This document shows positions 12,859 through 26,421 of a stretch of DNA of 64,000 nt, piece after piece (positions within the stretch are counted from its first letter, which is position 1; each line of letters opens with the position of its first letter). The notes under the pieces are model-generated. The model was not told where the DNA came from. It was given only the letters and a program-made list of their open reading frames with translations, and did not search any database. This stretch comes from Combretum micranthum. Taxonomy: Eukaryota > Streptophyta > Magnoliopsida > Myrtales > Combretaceae. The stretch is taken from assembly GCA_024138025.1 (NCBI GenBank), contig JAMXBD010002226.1, forward strand, positions 124,001 through 188,000, written 5' to 3'. The position numbers and the translations under genes are program-made.

Positions 12859-15800
12859 TTTTATGCTTTACCTTCTCACTCATTTTTATTTCATATATAG
12901 AACTTTTACCGTCTTACTCATTCTATTTTCATATCTAGAACCTTTGAGACGCCTTATGTGCGTGTTTACTACAACATGTCTTGTTTTTAGACCTTCTACA
13001 TTACCTTTTAACATAACATTTACTTATCATGTTCAGACATTCTAAATTACCTTCTATCCAAGGTTGCATATATCCACTAACATAAAGATTATCTTCTAGT
13101 TTACCTCTTAATGATCTTTAACTTCTTTTCCAACACATTGCATAATATTTGAATTTCTTCTAACGAAATGCACATATATCCACTAACATAACTAAAATCT
13201 TCTAGTATACTTTTAGACACAGTGGAAGGAATTAAAAATAATCACGATCCATTGATTATGCGAATACCCAAAAAGTGAAGATTAAAATAACATCAAAATC
13301 CGTTGAATCAAATAAGAAAGGGTTTATCATAAAAAGTTGATATGTGCACGAATACCGGTTTGAGATCTTCATCCACCTCTTGATTATGACAATACCTAGG
13401 CAATTAGTATCAAAAATCGAAATCCTACACGAGAATTCGAAATTTGGGATAAAGAGATAACATGCTTAATAATTTTACATTCAATGAACAAAAATTGTCT
13501 TTATTGTCCTAAGGCATATAATAAATACTAAAAATCTAAAATTTACTAAAAAAGAAAAAAAAAAAGCCCTACCATAAACTAAATAAAAAGATATGAAAAA
13601 AAAAACTAAATTTAGCTAAAAAGGAAACTTTCTAAATATTTATTAGACTTAAGATAAATAAAAAGATAATAAAGCACCACAAGTGACAAAAAGAAAAGTG
13701 CTATTAAAAGTTATTCTATCTATAAAAAAAGACATTATAATATATTCAAAAGATACTATTAAAGCAAAAGCACCTGCTTTGATGTCTTTACTGTAAATAT
13801 TTTAGTTTAAATGTTTTTAATATAATGTTTTTATCATATGAGCATAAAATATTTTTGATATCTCTGAAATCATGAAATTAAATAAGATTTTAATAAATTT
13901 AAATAGGGTTGAATAAACATAACCTTTTTCTTTTTTAGCCTAAGCATGTATCTTTATATACCAATCTAAAACTAAGATATCATATTTATGCAAGGTAGTT
14001 ACCTAACATAGAGAAGTTACAGGTAGAAAATACAATTGTAATATGATCTGTAATTAATTTCTTAATTTCTAGGACTAATTAAGGATGAAAAATATGGGCG
14101 TAAAATATTTTTGGTATCCCTAAAATCATAAAATTAAATAGGGTTTGAATATAATTGAATTGGAATTGAATAGATATAGTCCTTTTTTTTTATTAGCCTA
14201 ACAATGTAACTTTATATATCGATCTAGCATGTGCCTAATGTAGGTTAACCTTATCAACACCATTAACAAAATAAAAAAAAATTAATACTATTCTATTTTT
14301 TACATATCTATTTATAAATTTTCATATAAACCTTCCTTTATAAATATACTTTAATGTTACGGCATACATGAACATATAATTATATAGAGGTTTTTATAGC
14401 TTTTAAATTATTATATTTGTACACGCATCGTGTGTGCATCGTTCATTTGTATTTAAAAGATATTCTTAACATAGTTAAAAATATTTATTATGGATCTTCT
14501 GTTTTACCTTTCAATAACTCTATTTTCACCATGAATCTTATTTAAAACTTTATTAAACTTTTCAAAACATTTTTTCTCTGATCTAATAACTTGTGTTTGA
14601 AATAACAAGATCCTATAACCTGTATTTACTAAAAATATTTAACCTTTTTCATTATCACCAAAGGTGGGTGTTTTGTTGTTGTTGGTGTTTTGCGCTGCTT
14701 GAGATAACTGGAACAGAGGTGCTAGGAATTCGTGACTCCATGAGTAACTGGAATAGAAGTGACAAATAATGCGAAAATTATTTAAGGAAAAAAACAACAA
14801 AAGATTTCGAAATTCGTAAAAGGAAACCAATTTACCTCCGCCGTAATATGTACGGTCCTTCCACCGCTGAAGAGTTGTCCGAGGTTGTATTATGATGCTT
14901 CAAAAATGTTTAATAAATGCCCAAGGTTTGGCAAGTTTCAATTTTTATGATGTTTTTCGAGCCAGAAAGGAAAAGGCATCCCGTTATCATTATGTAAGCA
15001 AAGATGATTAGTTTGTCACATTCATAAAAAAATTGCTTTTAATGTAAAAGCAACATAAACCGGCACATGGGGCAGTTTGGCCTATGAGAATGGGGATCTT
15101 GATTAGCGCTTCCTATTACTTTTTAAGTTTCTAACAATATTAGTGAAGGGGGCAAAAATCTTGATGAATTATGATGTTGGGAATTTGGGATATGGTTGGA
15201 AAGCGAGAATCATTACTCTAATTAATTCCCTAGGGCTTGTTCATTTGCCACGCTGCCATGAAAAAATATTCATCGTTACGTATTATTATTGGATTTGTTT
15301 GTTCGCGGATTACTGATACAGATATCATTTTTTAAACTTTTTTTTAATAAATTATTTATAAAAAATTAAATATAAATTAAAAAATTGACGATTTTCATTA
15401 AAATATCAAATAAATCAAATATAAATGTTACACGTATCATTTTGAAAATGATACAAGTACAGATGAAAAAGAGACCATCGCAACAGACCCATATAAGTGC
15501 TCAAGAACTTTTACGATAACTTTTAAAACCTAATATTCTTTTAAAATAGAAAATGCCATATGTTAAAATATTATTATTTACATATCACAAATCAATCCAT
15601 AATAGTTACAAGTATAGGAAATGCATTCTCTAAGTTTACTTTTAATTTACAAAATTAATAGGTCATATCTTTTGATTTTTTAATTACTGTGAGACATCAT
15701 TCATCTTTTATATGCAATCTAAAACATTGGTTATCCGTATCAGTTTCTAAACAAGTCATTTAATAAAAATTGAATAGATGTAAATTAAGGATACTGAAAA

Positions 15801-15949
15801 CTAGACTTACTACATGTTAATAGATTTTCTATCTTATTCTAATAATACATATATAATAATAATTACAATTATATTTCATCCTCACTAAATTATAGCCCAG
15901 TTCATTTTTAATTCATATAATAAAGTTAAAATGTTTTATTACAAACATA
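12859..15949. other. Intergenic with an internal direct repeat
   Basis: No gene is supported. Two copies of a stretch of about 125 bp, at about 13844-13967 and 14101-14226, share taaaatatttttg-tatc, aaattaaata, a T-rich run then ttagcctaa, and cttttatata. The stretch 14640-15010 has a slightly higher GC content and might be a decayed coding piece, but no domain could be named. Confidence 0.5.
13844..14226. repeat. Direct repeat pair, ~125-bp units
   Basis: Units at about 13844-13967 and 14101-14226 align over most of their length with small indels. They lie about 130 bp apart. They may be two copies of a small unknown element or one local duplication. Confidence 0.6.
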
Positions 15950-15957
15950 ATGTCACT

Positions 15958-16972
15958 TCGAGGTGGGCAAAAAAACCGACCAACCGCGAACTACATCACA
16001 CCTAACAGAACTGAATCTAAAATTTGATTTCTTTTTTTTTTAATTAATTTGGTTCATAGTTCAAGTTAAAGTTACGAACTGTACCGAACTATAGACGTTG
16101 ATGTAATGTTTAATATGGAAAAAAAAGGCAGCTGCTCTTGCTTGCTTGCATTCAACCAATCTATTAAATTCCAAATGTCTCATGTTAGGATGGTTCATGC
16201 TAATATGTTGTACGCTTAGAAATTCTTGATTCCACAAAACAAGCTATTAGTATATTGTTAAGTTAAGTTACATGAATGGTTACCGGAAGGAATCAATGTT
16301 GGACTATTAGTATGTAGAAAGAAAGGGAGAAACTTATTGAAGAGATTATGAGTTTGTAAGTTCACAAGATGGGCTTGAGGCATATACATGGAAAAGCTTG
16401 AGTGACATTTTCGCAAACAGATAAGGTCATATAAGAACTTCTAGTTGATTCCTATTGGCCTACATAGGTAATTTTATTAACTTTTTTTTTCTTTTTTTTC
16501 CTCTTTCTTTCATGTTTTATTTATTTATTTTTATGATAACAAATGCACATAGGCATCTAGCAACATAATGCTAGTTCTATTCCTATGAAGTGATCGAATA
16601 ATAATAATAATAATGTTAGCCTACCAGTTTCTCTACTTTCTCTAGTGATCGGATTACACAATGCAATAACAATGGAAGAGGAAGAGGAAGAGGTCTCTGA
16701 TTCATCGTTACCAAATTTTTAAGAGAAGATATTGAAGCTTAGACATTACCACATTGTCATACTTGCTCATCATTCCAAGATTTTGTTATAAATAAATTCT
16801 CCCTTTTGATATACGGCTCGAACCGTGTACCAAACTATTTGGTTTTTAAGGTTTAAAAAATTAGAAAACCAAACTATATGATTATGTTCGATTGCATAAA
16901 AAATAACCAAATCATCATTTTAGATTCGATTCGAAAGACGAACTGGATCGAACTGTACTGTGCCCATCCCTA
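15958..16972. mobile_element. Non-autonomous hAT element
   Basis: This 1015-bp element is bounded by a perfect 8-bp target duplication, atgtcact, at 15950-15957 and 16973-16980. Its termini, tcgaggtgggca and the reverse complement tagggatgggca, fit the plant hAT consensus (TAGGGGTGGGCA). Subterminal stretches on both sides are rich in GAAC/GTTC-like words such as cgaactg. There is no transposase frame, so it must depend on another element. It lies about 500 bp upstream of the LURP-one-related start codon and could affect that promoter. Confidence 0.85.
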
Positions 16973-17207
16973 ATGTCACTATATGTGCTTCCTGTGTGTA
17001 TCCAGATTTTACTATGTATAATACCATTTTATTATAATAGCGTCGCCACTAAAGTCATTACAATACAAAAAATTAAACTTAGTATATCAATAATGAGAAG
17101 GAAGATTGAATGCTCTTGGACTATAAAGTCACTTGGATAATGGGAGTTTAAAAATAAAATAAAATAATCAGCCAAGGGGCATTGATGGCACCATAAAGCT
17201 AGGGTCC

Positions 17208-17214
17208 TACGTCA
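17208..17214 (-). promoter_or_regulatory. Possible TGACG (as-1-like) element
   Basis: The minus strand reads TGACGTA, a core bound by TGA-type bZIP factors, about 110 bp upstream of the TATA-like site of the LURP-one-related gene. Such a short motif can arise by chance. Confidence 0.25.
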
Positions 17215-17315
17215 TTGAGTAGTGTAAGCCACTATGGCAGACAACAGTCCGAAACAAAAGCTCTATCTTTCCACGCACTCCCCACATCCATCAAAGACAC
17301 CGTACATCCATCTAA

Positions 17316-17324
17316 CTATAAAAC
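17316..17324 (+). promoter_or_regulatory. TATA box of LURP-one-related gene
   Basis: ctataaaac lies about 150 bp upstream of the chosen ATG. This would place transcription start near 17350 and leave a leader of about 120 bases, which is plausible for a plant gene. Confidence 0.5.
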
Positions 17325-17469
17325 AAAGTCTTTAATCACATATGATGTTCCCACGACAACTTCCTAATTCTACTTCACGGAAATATCCGAGACATTGAAA
17401 CTATTCATTATCCATTATTTCAATTTCACCCGCTTCAACTTAATTAGTTGTATTCCGTTGAAGAGATTC

Positions 17470-18190
17470 ATGTCTAGGATACATCCAGCAGTGAATAAGT
17501 GGGCAGGAAGGGACGAGCGTGCGCATCTGAGGCTGACCGTGTGGAAGAGATCGAGCATGAGTTTCCAGGGAACCGATGGATTTACAGTTTTCGATCCCCA
17601 CGGAAGATTAGTCTTTCGGGTGGATAACTATTCTAGGAAAGACGAATCAGGTGGAGGAGGACTTGTTCTAATGGATGGAGCAGGACATGCGTTGTTAACT
17701 TTAAGGCCTCAGGTGATTATTTCTGCTGGGATATCCATATATTTCTTTTTGACATCATGCCCATTTGATTCTGATTTATGATTAACTGGAACAGATATTG
17801 AGCATGCAATGCCAATGGCAAGCATACAGAGGAGATGAAGATACCGGGATGAGTATGAGCCGAAAGCATAGAGTGTTCACTATGAGGAGAAGTTCCTCCT
17901 GGCTCCTCCACAGCAGAAAAGATGAGGCAGAGGTATTCCTAGGAGGTTCTAGGAAACCGGATTTTAGGATCGAAGGTTCATTCCTGCGGCGAAACTGCTG
18001 CATCAGGAATTCGTTGGGGGAATCCATCGCTAGGATATCGAGGAAAAGGGTAAACAAGACGATTTTGCTGGACAGTGATGTGTTTAGCCTGGCCGTGGAG
18101 CCAGGTTTTGACGTCGAGCTTGTCATGGCCTTTGTTGTTATACTGGATCGGATCTGCAGAAAGCCCTTTTCTCCGATACTATGCTCCTGA
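17470..18190 (+). CDS. LURP-one-related protein (Tubby-like, DUF567)
   Basis: Two exons, 17470-17712 and 17795-18190, are joined across an 82-nt GT-AG intron in phase 0. They give 212 residues, the usual size for this plant family. The protein starts MSRIHP, like the MTKVHP starts of relatives, so I chose this ATG over the in-frame one at 17395. Family landmarks are LTVWKRS (22-28), DGFTVFDPHGRLVFRVDNY (36-54), a conserved LVLMD-AG--LLTLR strand pair (about 65-79), and EPGFDVELVMAFVVILDRI near the C-terminus (183-201), the hydrophobic central helix of the Tubby-like barrel. Known members include Arabidopsis LURP1, needed for basal defence against an oomycete; the biochemical role is unclear, and the fold resembles phospholipid scramblases and Tubby. 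The frame is intact. The defence role is an inference from the family. Confidence 0.93.
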
Positions 18191-19847
18191 CCAATGTTAA
18201 GAAAGCTTGACAATTGTACATTTATTAATGTCCTTTTTAAATGTATAGTGCCTGGTGGTCATACGCACCATGAAATTTCCGCTTCTTCACTATACCTTCT
18301 CTTTTTACCATGTTTCGAAATGCTATTGCCAAGTGAGGGTGAAAATGGAGATGAAACAAGTAAAACTTTAATTTTGAGTTTGTATATATAGAAAGGAAAG
18401 GGAGAAAGAAAATGAAAAGAAAGTTTTTGTTTTGTCATTGTTTGGTTTATAGTGTTTAGTTAAAAAAAAAATTTACTTAATAGATAATATCAATATATCA
18501 TCCCTCTTTTTACTTAATAAACTCAGATACTAGGGCCATAGTTATAGTTATCATTTAAAGTTTTTTCATTTCCACCATAATCTATCCAATTAAGGACAGA
18601 AAAAAAAATTGATTTTACAGCTTGAAAAGCCACTTTTCTTCATTTTCTTAAATCTCCTTCCTTTTTTTTTTGTTTTTAATTTGGTTACCGGACACAAATT
18701 TTCCTTTTTTTCTCCATTAATTTCTCCATTACTAAATATTATTTCCTTCACGATTGAATTTTCATATATGTTGAACTTTAAATTGCCTCTACCCAAATAC
18801 ATACATATATATATACACACACATACCGACATATCTATTATTTTACAAAACTTAATTCGTTAACCTCTATGATATTAAGATGTGAACTATTATTGTATGA
18901 ATGGTTAAAATAGAACGACAATTCTATAGTAATAGAATCGGACTCCTCTTAGGCATAAATGAATGTTTTTCTGTTTGGTGAAAGAATGAAATTAGTGTTC
19001 GTTTGTTTGGTCAACAAAATACTATTGAGGAATAATATGAGCTCGAGATAGTTAATAAAAACATTAGAAATACCCTTCTATGTAATGTATCATAGATTTT
19101 TCTTTGTTTTGAAAACAAAATTCAAGCCGTAAAGCACGTGAATATCTATAAGCAAATCAGAACAAAAATAAAATTCGAACATTAAAACATATTTACTATT
19201 ATTGTCATATCAACCTGATAAATTAGCATTCCAAACTTCATGATAAATTCAACATGTTTTCATTGTTAGTTCATTACTAGTGGAGATATAGATTATATAT
19301 AAAACATATAATTGTTTATGTCATACCATATTATATATATTTTATATAACACTATAAGCGTATGAGGATCGACTGAGCATTGTATTCAAATCAGTATTGA
19401 GGTTAGATCATAGTTGATGGTTAAAGGGCCTAGAGCCAAGTTCGTTGATCCAGCTCAATGAAACAAAGAGGTCGGCTCGGATAGGCCCATAGTCAAGAGC
19501 TGACCATCACACTGTATATGTTAAAATAATATATAGATCTATACAATGTTATAACATTATATATATAATGTTACAAATATAATATTATCGTGTATATATA
19601 TATATATATGTCTATATATGAGCTATAATATGAATATGGTTATATAAAGTGTAATACTATATATGCATATAGCTACATAAATTATATCAATGCTTAATAT
19701 ATATAATTGTATGCATGATTAATATATTATATATGTATTATTATTATAATACAATATATATATAATGATATAATACTATACATGTAAAGCTTAAAATTAT
19801 GATATTATGTATTTTCAGTATATAGCAGATATTTTTATATATTATAA
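18191..19847. other. Intergenic, with TA-rich tract
   Basis: The 3' flank of the LURP-one-related gene has no further gene. From about 19500 to 19850 the sequence is dominated by TA dinucleotide runs. A GC-richer island at about 19410-19510 (gggcctagagcc, gtcggctcggataggcccat) looks like TE-derived sequence but could not be assigned. Confidence 0.5.
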
Positions 19848-20156
19848 TAAGGATTAAAATTATGAATGGAATTTGAATTTTAATAAAATGTGCATTTAAG
19901 TATTTGAACCTTAAAATAGATCAATTTTAGTACCTGAACTTTAAAATTAATCAATTTGATATCTGAAAGATTTTTTTGCGTACGACAATAGTACCTCCAT
20001 TATGTTCTTTCAAATATTAAATTGACCAATTTCAAAATTTTTCAAATATTAAATTGATTAACTTAAAATTTCATGTACTAAATTGATTAATATTAAAGTT
20101 CAAGTACCTAATTGCACGTTTTGTCTAAGTTTAGGTATCATTTGTGATATTATCCC
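19848..20156. mobile_element. Fold-back MITE, copy A
   Basis: The two halves are reverse complements of each other: the left arm reads gtgcatttaagtatttgaac...atcaatttgata and the right arm mirrors it, ending tttgtgatattatccc. The same structure recurs at 21911-22175. The outermost part of the left arm has diverged. There is no coding sequence. No clear target duplication could be assigned, so the superfamily is open. Confidence 0.7.
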
Positions 20157-21910
20157 TTATAATAACATATAGATGTATGTATTGTTATATATTATAATAT
20201 AATAAGGCATTCGTAGTACATAGAATATAATGATTATAGTCTTAGAAGGATGATGGTGTTTGAAAATGAAAAACTAGTTAATTAATGTAGACTAAAATGG
20301 CTTTAATAAAGTTAGACCATAATAGTTAATAGGGCGAATGTCGAATCCATTACCCAAACATTGCTAAAATGTGCAACTGAGCACATAAACATTCAAATGA
20401 TCAATTTGCTAGTTATGTGCCTTAGGCCATATGGATTTTATGTCATTTGAATTTTTATTATCTTTATAATATGAGTCATTTTCTTTATCAAAGTTGTTAT
20501 TGGCCTTTTTGCTTTGATAAAGTATTATTCCTTAAATAAATTAGTTATTCCTTATGTCATTAAAGTATGTGACTTGAATAGTAAAACCATAAAGTGAGAA
20601 ATAATTTTATTCTGAATTATCCCTATTTGTTCATTATATGGAATAATAATGATTTAAGACTAGTATGTTGGATGGATGATGATCATGTTTTATTGATCAT
20701 GGATATGAGATATTAATTCAGCACATGAATACATGTAAGAGTACATTGTATTGGAATGACCAAATATGAGAATGCTATATGGACCAATAAAATAAGTATT
20801 TCTCATTTATAGTGTTATTTTAGTCATTAGACTTGAAATCACCATTGATTCCAACATGAGGAATATTGTGTTTTGACTCAATCAAATCTTATCTTTAACC
20901 GGATAATTATAAAGGTTGAGATTGAGCGTAATATAAATCGTGTAGTGGAAGTTGAGTGATTAAGATGGGATTTGTTCCTCTCATTAATCTAAGAAAGATA
21001 TCTTTTGGGCCTCTTGATGAGTAAGACTGAGAAATGCATGGGCGTACTTGAATAAATTGATAAGGAGTTATCAATATCATTCGTTTAAGTCAATCATACT
21101 ATGGAATCAAGGAATATGTGATTAGACAATATAAGAGGGTTTTGATCCACATCTTATGTTTAATTATAAGATATCATGTAATAAAAGGATTAAATAACTG
21201 ACTGTTAATAGGTAAAGTCGAATCATCAATCTTCACTTAATTTTGAGTAGGCATAATGTCTTGCTAGAGACCAATTATGTCTTGTAGGTCTAAAAGGTGT
21301 TTTAGGGCTATTGCCAACATTAAGTGAACCTACATGGTCACTTACAAAGAATGAATTGATTGAATCATGGGTTATTTTAGACAACCATATCAGGAATTAT
21401 ATAATTATTCTTAATTAGATTAAGAATAATAAATAATTATTAAATAAAATTGTTATTTTTATTAAATATGCAACATGGAGAAAACCCTAATAAGATTAGG
21501 ATAGGCAACGAACAGTCACATCTTCTTATAAATAGGAGATGATGGTTACCTCTAGGGTTAAGAGACGTTTGCCGTCATATTAGAATTACAGAGAAACTCT
21601 GTAACTCAAAAGTGAGAAACCCTTCTGAGAGAGATTCCCAAAAAAATTAAGAATTGTTCCTACATGCTAGTACACACATAGATCCAATTGGAAATTGATT
21701 CGTGCAGATATAGTAGAGGGTGTTCGTGTTTGCAACATCTCATATCGAATTTTTAGAGTTTTTAAAGCATCAAAAAGGTAACTTTATCATTATAAATTTG
21801 ATTGAATCGCATGGACCCGACTTTGAGGATTTAGGGTTTGTATTTTTATAAAAAAATTATAATTTATTTCCACTGCATTTTGATCTCTAAATCCCCAACA
21901 TAATTTATAG
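20157..21910 (+). other. Probable LTR-like repeat, boundaries unclear
   Basis: No gene is present. A TATA-like site (cttataaatagg, about 21525-21537) is followed by a leader-like stretch with ctctagggttaagag and ending in aatccccaaca, as at the end of some plant LTRs. I could not find a matching 5' TG end with a target duplication, nor a primer-binding site after it. A solo LTR of an unidentified family is the best guess. Confidence 0.3.
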
Positions 21911-22175
21911 GTTAATATCACGAATGCACCTAAACTTTGACAAAATATGCAATTAAGTATCTGAACTTTAAAATTAATCAATTTAGTATCTAATTTCAAA
22001 ATCAATCAATTGAATACAACTTTTTGTGTATGCCAATGGTATCTCCATCAAGTTCTTTTAAATAATAAATTGATCAACTTCAAAGTTTTTCAGATACTAA
22101 ATTGATTATTTTTAAAGTCCAAATACATAATTGTGTATTATGACAAAGTTTAAATAATATTTGTGATATTATCCC
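21911..22175. mobile_element. Fold-back MITE, copy B
   Basis: A 265-bp element has long inverted arms of about 90 bp. The left arm starts gttaatatcacgaatgc and contains actttgacaaaatatgcaatt; the right arm ends aatatttgtgatattatccc. The arms would form one long hairpin. It is related to copy A, about 1.75 kb to the left, and has kept both ends better. Confidence 0.8.
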
Positions 22176-22463
22176 ATCAATTTAATACTCGATTAAATTT
22201 TTCATAGTCGCTATTGATGTTGCTATCAATTCCTTAAACTTTGTCTATCCAATCAAACAAGCTATCTAGTAACATATTGACAAGTGTGCTTTTTCATGAG
22301 AAAAAATCCACCTCAACTCCATAATCGGTTATCATGTTGCAAATCCACTCATCTTATACAACTCAAAATTTAGCTTGAGAATCCCTCTTTGAAACGTATT
22401 CTAGCTTGACCTGCTTAGAAGATAGGCTAACCTATGGCTCATGAGCCAACCTTATATGCAAAC
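22176..22463. other. Short intergenic stretch
   Basis: No gene or repeat is recognised between the fold-back element and the LTR. Confidence 0.5.
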
Positions 22464-25113
22464 TCTCACGCCCTAAAGGGTACCATAGACGTGGCAATCC
22501 ACCACATATCATATTAAACCTTAAGAATGACTTCCCGAAGTCATGTAAAAGCTTCGACACCATATGTAAGGTATCTATCATAATAATAAGAGACACCGAT
22601 AGGATGTGTAGTTCAAGAAAGTAAATATAACATACAAGAATCTAGATAAACATTTAACTTCAAAATTATAAAAATGTGGTTTTCACATCATCTTAGGGGC
22701 ATTTTCTAGATAAATCTCCAAGGATCAAAATATAGTCTTAGTCTTGCATTAAAAACAACACTAGAATCAAAAAGATTGTAAATGAAATCTATTCTAAGAT
22801 CCTCAAAAAGATTTTCCCTAAAAGCATAATCTCACTTGCATATATAGAGACCTCAAGTATAAGAGAAATTGGTCTTACGTCAATAGAAATCTATTGGGGT
22901 GTAAGCTTAACTAGCTTAGTGAGAATATTCCCAAATTAACGTACTCGTATCAAGAAAATTAAACAAGTTATTAAATAGGCATATGAAATGCATCAAACAC
23001 GTGAGTAAACAATACATATAATCAGCCAGAAATCATATGTTTGAATAGATTTACGCCTTCTATTAGGGGTTTAGAGTTCCGAGCTCTTTAAAACCCTACT
23101 TAATAATCCGTTCATGTAGTTCTTCTGGGCTCCTACTCGCTCCATCCTGAAATAGTTCTTTCGAGCTTCTATTTGTTCATCTTTAAATAGTTCTTTCATG
23201 CTCATATTCGCCCATCCTTGTAGTTTTGCAGGTGCCTACAAATCCCACTACTGTACTCTTGTCCCACCATGGGCATAGTAGCTAATGCAATGTGACTCAC
23301 TTTGTGATATACATGAATTAATTAATATAATACTTGATATGTGATTAAGGTAATTTAAAGACGATCATAAAATTTGCAGACACTTCATCACGATAATAGA
23401 ACATGAATTTAATTAACAGGAATTCTCACCTCAATATGCTTAGTATTCTTTCAGCCAACTTTATCATGCATATTCCGTTTTCATCTTTTCCTTCTAGTGT
23501 CTCTATCTATAAGCACAAATAAGTACGAAAAAGTATGAGATAAACTCACTCGACCATTCTCACCAAAATCCTTCACTCATAATAGTCCTTCTACTAAGGA
23601 TCCTCCAAAGCTCTATCACCTAAACGAAAGAAATACCTTAAATGAGTATTTCATGGAAGTTATACTTAAAACTTATAATTCTATTTCATTATTTTTGTCA
23701 AAATTTGGGTAAATGGAAATTCCAATTTAAAACGGCCACAACTTGCTCATTTTAACTCGTAATTTTGCATATTAGATGTCATTTTCTACCTACTTGAAAA
23801 GATCTATCTATTTCTAAGGTTATTTTTAATATTAAATGCCGTTTGGGTTTCGAAACGGGTCTGTACAAAATTAATACGAAAATCCTAGCCCTTAAATTGT
23901 AATTTTTTTTTTCCAAATTTTACTTTATCCAAAAGTCTATAACAAACACATAGATATTTATATAGTTGACAAATCCTTTAATATAGATATGTACTCATAT
24001 TATATGCATGATTTTAGTGATGTTGCAACAACAATTATTTTTTATAAAATAAGGTTAACAAAATCTTTCTTCAAGTTGTTGGAACAAAATTAAAATTTTA
24101 AGTTTATTACTAACAAATGCCTATTCATTTGAAACCATCATTTTTTTTCTTAACTTCATAAAGATGGATTTATTTCTTGAAAACTTGGTTTTTTAAGTTG
24201 TTTACTAAATTTAGATTTTTCTAAGTAGATCTTTAACTAGTGAGTTGCTCTTAAACTTGACTTAAAAAAATTGTTTGATTCTTAATATTTTTCAATATGT
24301 GGGTGTGAGTCCTATAAAAATGTTCTTAAGAAAAATTTGTATAACAAAGAATTATCAACATTAAAATTTAATAATAAATTTATTTTGATATTTTGAAAAG
24401 AGACTAATGAAACCACATAATCAAGTTTTGAAGAAACTTTTCATAATATCAACACTTAAAAATTTATGATGAATTTATTTAAGTTTTTTGAAAAGAATGT
24501 TGTTGAATCATGATCCTAAGTTTTAATGGAAATTTTTCCTAAGGGGAATGTTGAACTAGTGATTTTGATTAAATCTTGACTTAGAAAAACTTACTTTGTT
24601 CTTAGTATTTTTTTTTTTTCAAGATGTTGATGTATACCTTATAAATAAGTTTTTAGGAAAACATTGTGTAGCAAAGAATTATTAAAATTTAACAATAAAC
24701 TTATTTTATTATGTCGAAAATGGTGTAGTTGAACCATTATCCTACGTTTTAGTGAAAACTTCTCCTTAGTGTTAAAATCAGGCTTCTTGGGAGTTTAGTC
24801 TTAATAAAAGAAAGAAAGTAGCTCCTTTTATTTCTTTGAAAATTTTATTAAGACAACAATATTATGACCATGTATATGAACTTATAGCTATGTATTATGA
24901 TAAAACAATTTACATAAAGAATAATGGACATAGAAAATTAAATTAGCATATATGTAAAAATCAAGTATTGGGAAGTCTTAGCTTGCATCAAGGCTTTCTA
25001 GAACTTAAAATGGACTAGTTCCAAAAAGAAAAGCAATAATATAATAAGAAAAACATGGGAGTCTTAGATTTATGTTAAGACTCCCTAGACTTAGATTATG
25101 GATAAGTTCTAAA

Positions 25114-25149
<36 letters not shown>

Positions 25150-26400
25150 AAATTGTTTTGACTTGATGAAAACAAGTCTAATACTAGAATGACTAGTCTT
25201 AATTTATTTGCATGAAAGAAATAAATGAATTACAATAACATAAAAGCATTAATAAAAGTTAGATTAGTGAGCATTTAGGCTCCAAGAAATATAGATACAT
25301 ACATAATATATATAAAAAGTTAGATTAGTAGTATGAACAAAATAACAACATAACAAGAATTATAATTGAATATAGTGTTGAACAAGACATGAATAATTAA
25401 ATTTTTGTTTCCATAATTTCTTTCCTAGCATAATGCTCATGGGGTTATTAGAAATCAAAACACATAATAAGTTCATGTTATGTTAATATGAAGAAAAATG
25501 AGGTTTTAGAAGTTTTACCTAAGCTTAATGGATGGTTAAAGATGGAAGAAACAATTGGATGGTGTGTTTATTTTTACTAAAGAAGGATAGATGGAAGAGA
25601 GTGTTTGAAAGGGGATTTTTAGAGAGAAAAGTTGAGAGGAAAATTTGGTAGAGTTTTGGTATATAAAATGAGATGTGTGAAAGAAGTGGAGAGAGAGGTG
25701 GTATCTATAGAGAAATGTGGAGAGAAATTAGATATAATAAAATAAGTTGAAAAAGAAAAGAAAATTGAGAGGGGTAGCACCGGTCTTAGAGAGAGAAGGG
25801 AGAGGGAGTGATTAAAATTTAATTTTGATAGAGAAAGGTAATAAAGTATAAGAGAAGTTATGTAAAAAGTTGTATTGGAAATGTAAATATGTAGAAATAT
25901 GCATGTAAGGTGTAAAAAATAGGTCGTAAGAAAAAGTAGAAATAGGTAAATAGTAATGAATAGTAGAAATAGTACAATGAATAGTAAACTAGATAATTAA
26001 AATATCAGTAGTAAAGAAATACACGTAAATGTGTTATATTTGATATTTTTAGAAGCCAAATAATTTTAAAACCGATATTTTATGAATCCTCATATTATTA
26101 CGAATCTAAATATTATCAGAATGTTTTCATTGTTTCGCATTCTAGGATACTGTTTTCGAAAATTGATCCCGTTCGGATTCGATATGATTAAATTTTTTAC
26201 AAATATAATTTTTTTAGGTTATCTTATATTATTCTGAACTATAACCATCATTAGCTCATTTCTATTGTTCTCAGGTTTCGAGTACAGGATTACTAGAGTT
26301 AAAACCACTAGTATGCCTTGATTTTAGTTGACTTTTGAAGTTTCGATTTAACGAGGATTAAGGTTTACTCTAATTTTATCCTAGAATTAGGGGGTTTACA
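22464..26400 (-). mobile_element. 3' LTR of chromovirus-like gypsy element
   Basis: A 3.9-kb LTR runs from tctcacgcccta (mutated from tgtcacgcccc) to ggggtttaca. Read on the minus strand it begins TGTAAACCCCC directly after a purine-rich tract and the chromodomain remnant, so it is the 3' LTR of the element whose pol lies to its right. It carries a decayed TATA box (tatagata on the minus strand, 25703-25710) and an (AAAG)n microsatellite at about 25114-25152. No intact frame is present. Confidence 0.8.
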
Positions 26401-26421
26401 ACCTATTCCCCTTAAAGAAAG
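26401..26421 (-). other. Polypurine tract before the 3' LTR
   Basis: The minus strand reads tttaaggggaataggt immediately before TGTAAACC, the expected place for the plus-strand primer of an LTR retrotransposon. Confidence 0.6.

Noticed and set aside
14639..15010. Decayed coding gene piece
   Set aside because: Base composition is slightly different, but no frame or motif could be tied to a family.
17395..17469. Upstream in-frame ATG for the LURP-one-related gene
   Set aside because: The extra 25 residues are hydrophobic and unlike family members, whereas MSRIHP matches the usual family start.
17782..18213. 143-codon minus-strand frame
   Set aside because: Antisense shadow of exon 2 of the LURP-one-related gene.
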